Part shown: positions 60,915-64,000 of the stretch, piece after piece | How positions within the stretch are numbered: the stretch's first letter is position 1 | Layout of the letters: each line of letters begins with the position of its first letter | Source: Abelmoschus esculentus | Lineage: Eukaryota > Streptophyta > Magnoliopsida > Malvales > Malvaceae | Assembly (NCBI GenBank): GCA_035048815.1 | Contig: JAUCBN010000062.1 | Span: 1,002,001 to 1,066,000, forward strand | Direction of reading: 5' to 3' | Length of the DNA: 64,000 nucleotides | Position numbers and translations under genes: made by a program | The notes under the pieces: model-generated | The model's database searches: none | What the model saw: the letters and a program-made list of their open reading frames with translations, nothing else | Told to the model about the DNA's origin: nothing

Positions 60915-62716
60915 TGTTTGTCCGAGGAAAGTCTAGGACAAGTGCACAAAATCATCTTTGATCACATATATAAGGTGCAGATGCTTGGGGTAGGCAAAAT
61001 ATACTGAACAGTATCACCGAAAAATGGGACTTGTAAATCTTCAATGGATAGAATCAGGTGTCTCTCTTGCTGATCTCATAAGTAATACCCTATAGTTGTG
61101 TCAAGATACAGTTACATATTTGTATCGAACAAGAAATTGCCTATTGGCTTTAAATTCACTTTGATTTGGGTAATCCAGAGGCATTCTTTTTGTCCATTTC
61201 ATTTGCTCTTGCCTTATGATGGAATATATCAAAAGTTGAATTGTCTTGAAACCAGTTATTGACAATACTAAGTAAACAGAAAAGCTACCTTTATATCTTC
61301 ATAGCAGGTTATACCACATCCCCCTTTTGGTTCTCCTGTTTTTCAAAATAAAAGTATATAGTTGATTGATATTTGTAGATAGAAATATGTTGGGGGTAGG
61401 CAAAGCTATATGGTGGATGCATCAGGTTCACATATTCTACATGAGATAATGTAATTTTTAGACACTGAACTTGAGAACTTTTTTTAAACTCAGTTTCTGT
61501 ATTTTGTTGTCCACATTAGTCCCTGAACAATATACTCGGAGTATCGAGAACCAGTTATGGATCAAGTAACGAAAAATTGTCCTAGTTCTACCATTTTAAC
61601 TTCAGGTTTTCTCAATATTTATGTATGACTTGCAGGTTACACAAATCCCACTTAGTTGGGACAGTGGTCAGGTTAAAAGTTGCAGCTGCCTTTGCAACTC
61701 TGTTCATTTAGTGTAGCAGAGTTTTTCACCAATGGAACCATACAACAAATATGATGTAGAAAAGAAAATACAAATTTATGTTTTCATAACCATTCAACAG
61801 ATGGGACAACTGAATAGAATCAAGCATGCGAAGGCAACAAGAAAAGGAACTTTCAATGGTCAATACTTTGTATTAAGCTTTTTCCCTTGAGTCTGGTCTT
61901 GGCCGGACGTGTATTTGCAACTCTTAGAATTTCAGATAATTAATATTATCTTGGAGGTTTGCCTTTAATCATCGTTTGACCATTTGGTTTTAAAAAACGA
62001 AAATTTGTCCGGAAAACCTTCCATTTTTTTTATTTATCCTGAAGTACTTTAATGACAAATGGAGAAGCCTCGTTGCTTTGGATTAGTTTCATTACATAGG
62101 AAAGACCCTTACAATGCTTACTGATATAACCCAAGTTTAAATTTTTAAAACGATGATATTAAGAGAAATAATCATAAACCTTAAAAAGATAATGATATAA
62201 TCTTTCATAAGCCATAAAATATAAGCATGCAAAACATCTTAATTACATTGGAAAGAAAGGATTTAGAAATGACCCCACAGTTCTACAAGAAATTACCTAC
62301 ATGAAAAACATCTTCAGAATACTAGAAGACAAATTTCTATTGCATCTTTTAGTTATTAAAGTTTTAATTTGTATTTCATGCCGGCCCTCGGCTGTTTTTC
62401 TGTCATTTGCCTGATCTTAACGTAGGATAACTGTAGTCTCCGTCTTGAGTGATATATGTATGGAACTAAAACAACGAAACACCCTTGATTTTGTGAGTTA
62501 CACAGCAACTGCTTTCTTGATGTTTGATGAAAAGACAAGAGGAACCAGCAATGCTCGTTGACTCCTAGGAACATTTCGGACAGCTCTTCCTCCTAGAACG
62601 TTTGTTTCGTTTCATGTTGTCTGTAGTGTTCTTTGCTTCCATCTCCTTTGTTTGACGCTTTAATTTCAGATTTTTCCCCAGTATTTTGGTGAGACCCTTA
62701 TCTTTCAATCTCTTCT
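60915..62716 (+). other. Spacer between CIP7-like and ABCB genes
   Basis: 60915 to about 61350 is probably the CIP7-like 3' flank. GGGGTAGGCAAA occurs at about 60988-60999 and again near 61394. 61740-62560 shows no gene I can support. 62580-62716 is more balanced and CT-rich (CTCTTCCTCCTAGAACG, ATCTCCTTTGTTTGACGC) and is the likely leader of the ABCB gene. Confidence 0.5.
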
Positions 62717-64000
62717 ATGGCTGATTCTTCTTTTGAAATCGACTTCTCTTCCTTAAACTACCACACCCCTGCTTCACGCTATGCCTCGAGTACTTTCACG
62801 CCACGCCGTTTTGCCCGAGTGCCCCACACCACTCCACGGAGGCTCAATCATCGTCCTCCAACAACGCCTTTTGCCACCGACGATGATATGTCTTGGCAAA
62901 GTGAAGTTTCATGGCAGTTTGAGCCTTCTGGTTGGCGTGAAAGCCGTAATTTAGGTGCAGCCCTTAGTCCTTGGGCGGCATCGAGTGTACCATCATCAAA
63001 TAGTCAGGCATTCGGTCGACGCTTGGCTAGTGAATATTATCTTTCTCGCACTTCTGGAGGGCATAGAAGCTTTGTGAATCTGCACAATGATTTTTCCAGT
63101 TATGGAGCAGTGCCTTCAGGGAGGCTTGATCTTCAGAGCTATGTTGCTAGAGATGAGGACAGTTCATCGAATATCCATTTCCGAGATCATAGTAGGTCTC
63201 ATCATGATATTTCGAGGCTGGATACTATTAAAGAAAGCAGCAGTAGAAATAGTCGTAGTCCTTTGATTGATGAGGATGAGCTAAGCTCTACAGATTATGA
63301 TACTCAAGAAGATGTTGAGAGACGATTAGGCCTGTTACGGGCCGATCCTAATGTTCATGCCGGTGCTGGTTCTCGTTGGTCTTCGGTTTCACGGGCTTAT
63401 GTAGATACAGATCAGGACGATGATTTGCTTGGAGGGCATCAGCATATTCATAGACTATCACATCAAGGTGATCATGAGCATGGTAGGAACCATCACACGA
63501 GGCACAAGGTGGATAATGATCTTGACCTTGTAATGCAGCAAGAGCTAGGCGGTCACGATGCTCGAAAATCAACCAGCCATCAATTTCACGGTAATAATCA
63601 GTACGGTGACCTTAGCTTTTCGATGGATTTCAGTGAAGATAGTATTGCAGGGCATGGTCATGTTCATGGATTATCACATCACAATGTTCATAGTGATCTT
63701 GATGGCCATCATCAAATGAGACACGAGTTGGAAGGTCATGACCATAACTTGCAATCTGCAAGCCATCAATTCGGTGGCAATCGTAAGAACGGTGACTTCG
63801 ATCCAGCACCGGATTTCGAGGATGACAAAGAGGAGGAAGAGGATGTAGAACCACCAAGGCCAGTTGGTTTGTTGAGTTTGTTCAAGTATTCAACAAATTG
63901 GGATATAGTACTTGTGATTTTGGGTTGTTTGGGAGCCTTAATCAATGGGGGTGCACTGCCTTGGTATTCTTTTCTTTTTGGTAAGTTTGTCAATAAGATT
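62717..64000 (+). CDS. ABC transporter, B family (ABCB), N-terminal 428 residues
   Basis: Starts at ATG 62717 (MADSSFEIDFSSLNYHTPAS) and is open to the right edge. Residues 1-385 are a soluble extension: Ser/Arg-rich at first (RYASSTFTPRRFARVPHTTP), then acidic, then a His-rich part with two related modules from residues 241 and 313, closed by an acidic run DDKEEEEDVEPP. The transporter core begins at about 387 with RPVGLLSLFKYSTNWDIVLV, and the first membrane helix is about 397-420 (VLVILGCLGALINGGALPWYSF), matching the start of ABCB-type transmembrane domains. GGTAAGT at 63980 looks like a donor, but reading through gives FLFGKFVNKI, which fits the family, so I keep the frame open. The nucleotide-binding domains lie outside the window. 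I cannot assign a numbered ABCB member; the extension is unusually long. Confidence 0.85.
   Translation, partial: MADSSFEIDFSSLNYHTPASRYASSTFTPRRFARVPHTTPRRLNHRPPTTPFATDDDMSWQSEVSWQFEPSGWRESRNLGAALSPWAASSVPSSNSQAFGRRLASEYYLSRTSGGHRSFVNLHNDFSSYGAVPSGRLDLQSYVARDEDSSSNIHFRDHSRSHHDISRLDTIKESSSRNSRSPLIDEDELSSTDYDTQEDVERRLGLLRADPNVHAGAGSRWSSVSRAYVDTDQDDDLLGGHQHIHRLSHQGDHEHGRNHHTRHKVDNDLDLVMQQELGGHDARKSTSHQFHGNNQYGDLSFSMDFSEDSIAGHGHVHGLSHHNVHSDLDGHHQMRHELEGHDHNLQSASHQFGGNRKNGDFDPAPDFEDDKEEEEDVEPPRPVGLLSLFKYSTNWDIVLVILGCLGALINGGALPWYSFLFGKFVNKI

Noticed and set aside
63980..63990. GGTAAGT as an exon 1 donor in the ABCB gene
   Set aside because: Reading through gives FLFGKFVNKI, which continues the expected first transmembrane segment, so an intron here is not needed.
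1..64000. CRISPR arrays, operons, phage or bacterial defence genes
   Set aside because: Intron-rich plant nuclear genes throughout; no direct-repeat/spacer pattern and no prokaryotic ribosome-binding sites.
1..64000. Canonical plant microRNA precursors
   Set aside because: I scanned by eye for the common conserved mature sequences (miR156-miR399 types) and saw none; a fold-based search was not possible.

Overview
The window is nuclear DNA of a flowering plant, almost certainly a eudicot and probably Malvaceae (cotton-like; this genus-level guess rests on protein resemblance, not on a search). The evidence is AT-rich introns with GT..AG borders, plant-only families (group VII ERF, remorin, SAUR, SBT1 subtilase, FYVE-type FAB1), one nuclear tRNA gene, and intergenic DNA packed with small non-autonomous transposons. 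There is no bacterial operon, CRISPR array or phage module.

Layout. 1-992 (-): 5' end of a UBC33/34-type E2 (UBE2J2 family), running off the left edge. 3062-7199 (+): alanine aminotransferase, 15 exons, 482 aa. 8239-11063 (-): 20S proteasome alpha-5 (PAE1), 9 coding exons, 237 aa. 12869-15089 (-): long remorin-family protein, 5 exons, 448 aa. 18709-19247 (+): small unnamed plant protein. 19807-27027 (-): FAB1 phosphatidylinositol-3-phosphate 5-kinase, 11 coding exons, 1789 aa. 32630-34951 (+): intronless SBT1.5-type subtilase, 773 aa. 36821-36902 (-): tRNA-Leu(UAA). 37892-39906 (+): group VII ERF (RAP2.12/RAP2.2 type) with an MCGGAI N-degron, 394 aa. 42848-44523 (-): 40S ribosomal protein SA, 307 aa. 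47834-48211 (+): SAUR76-type gene. 52986-60914 (+): COP1-interacting-protein-7-like protein, 10 coding exons, 1412 aa. 62717 to the right edge (+): ABCB transporter with a long His-rich N-terminal extension. Exon borders were set by reading splice sites and checking that the phase is kept across every junction.

The genes are independent housekeeping and regulatory loci and do not form one pathway. The most unusual material is in the repeats: (i) a probable 2.4 kb solo LTR inserted in the 5' leader of the SAUR gene, between its TATA box and its ATG; (ii) a TRIM-like miniature retrotransposon behind the subtilase gene; (iii) three copies of one tRNA-derived SINE; (iv) at least four copies of a short MITE whose termini read GAGAAATTATATCAT; (v) two about 360 bp foldback elements with related termini; (vi) a hAT-like MITE with a visible target-site duplication. 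Among proteins, the duplicated His-rich module ahead of the ABCB transporter core and the unnamed small protein deserve a second look.
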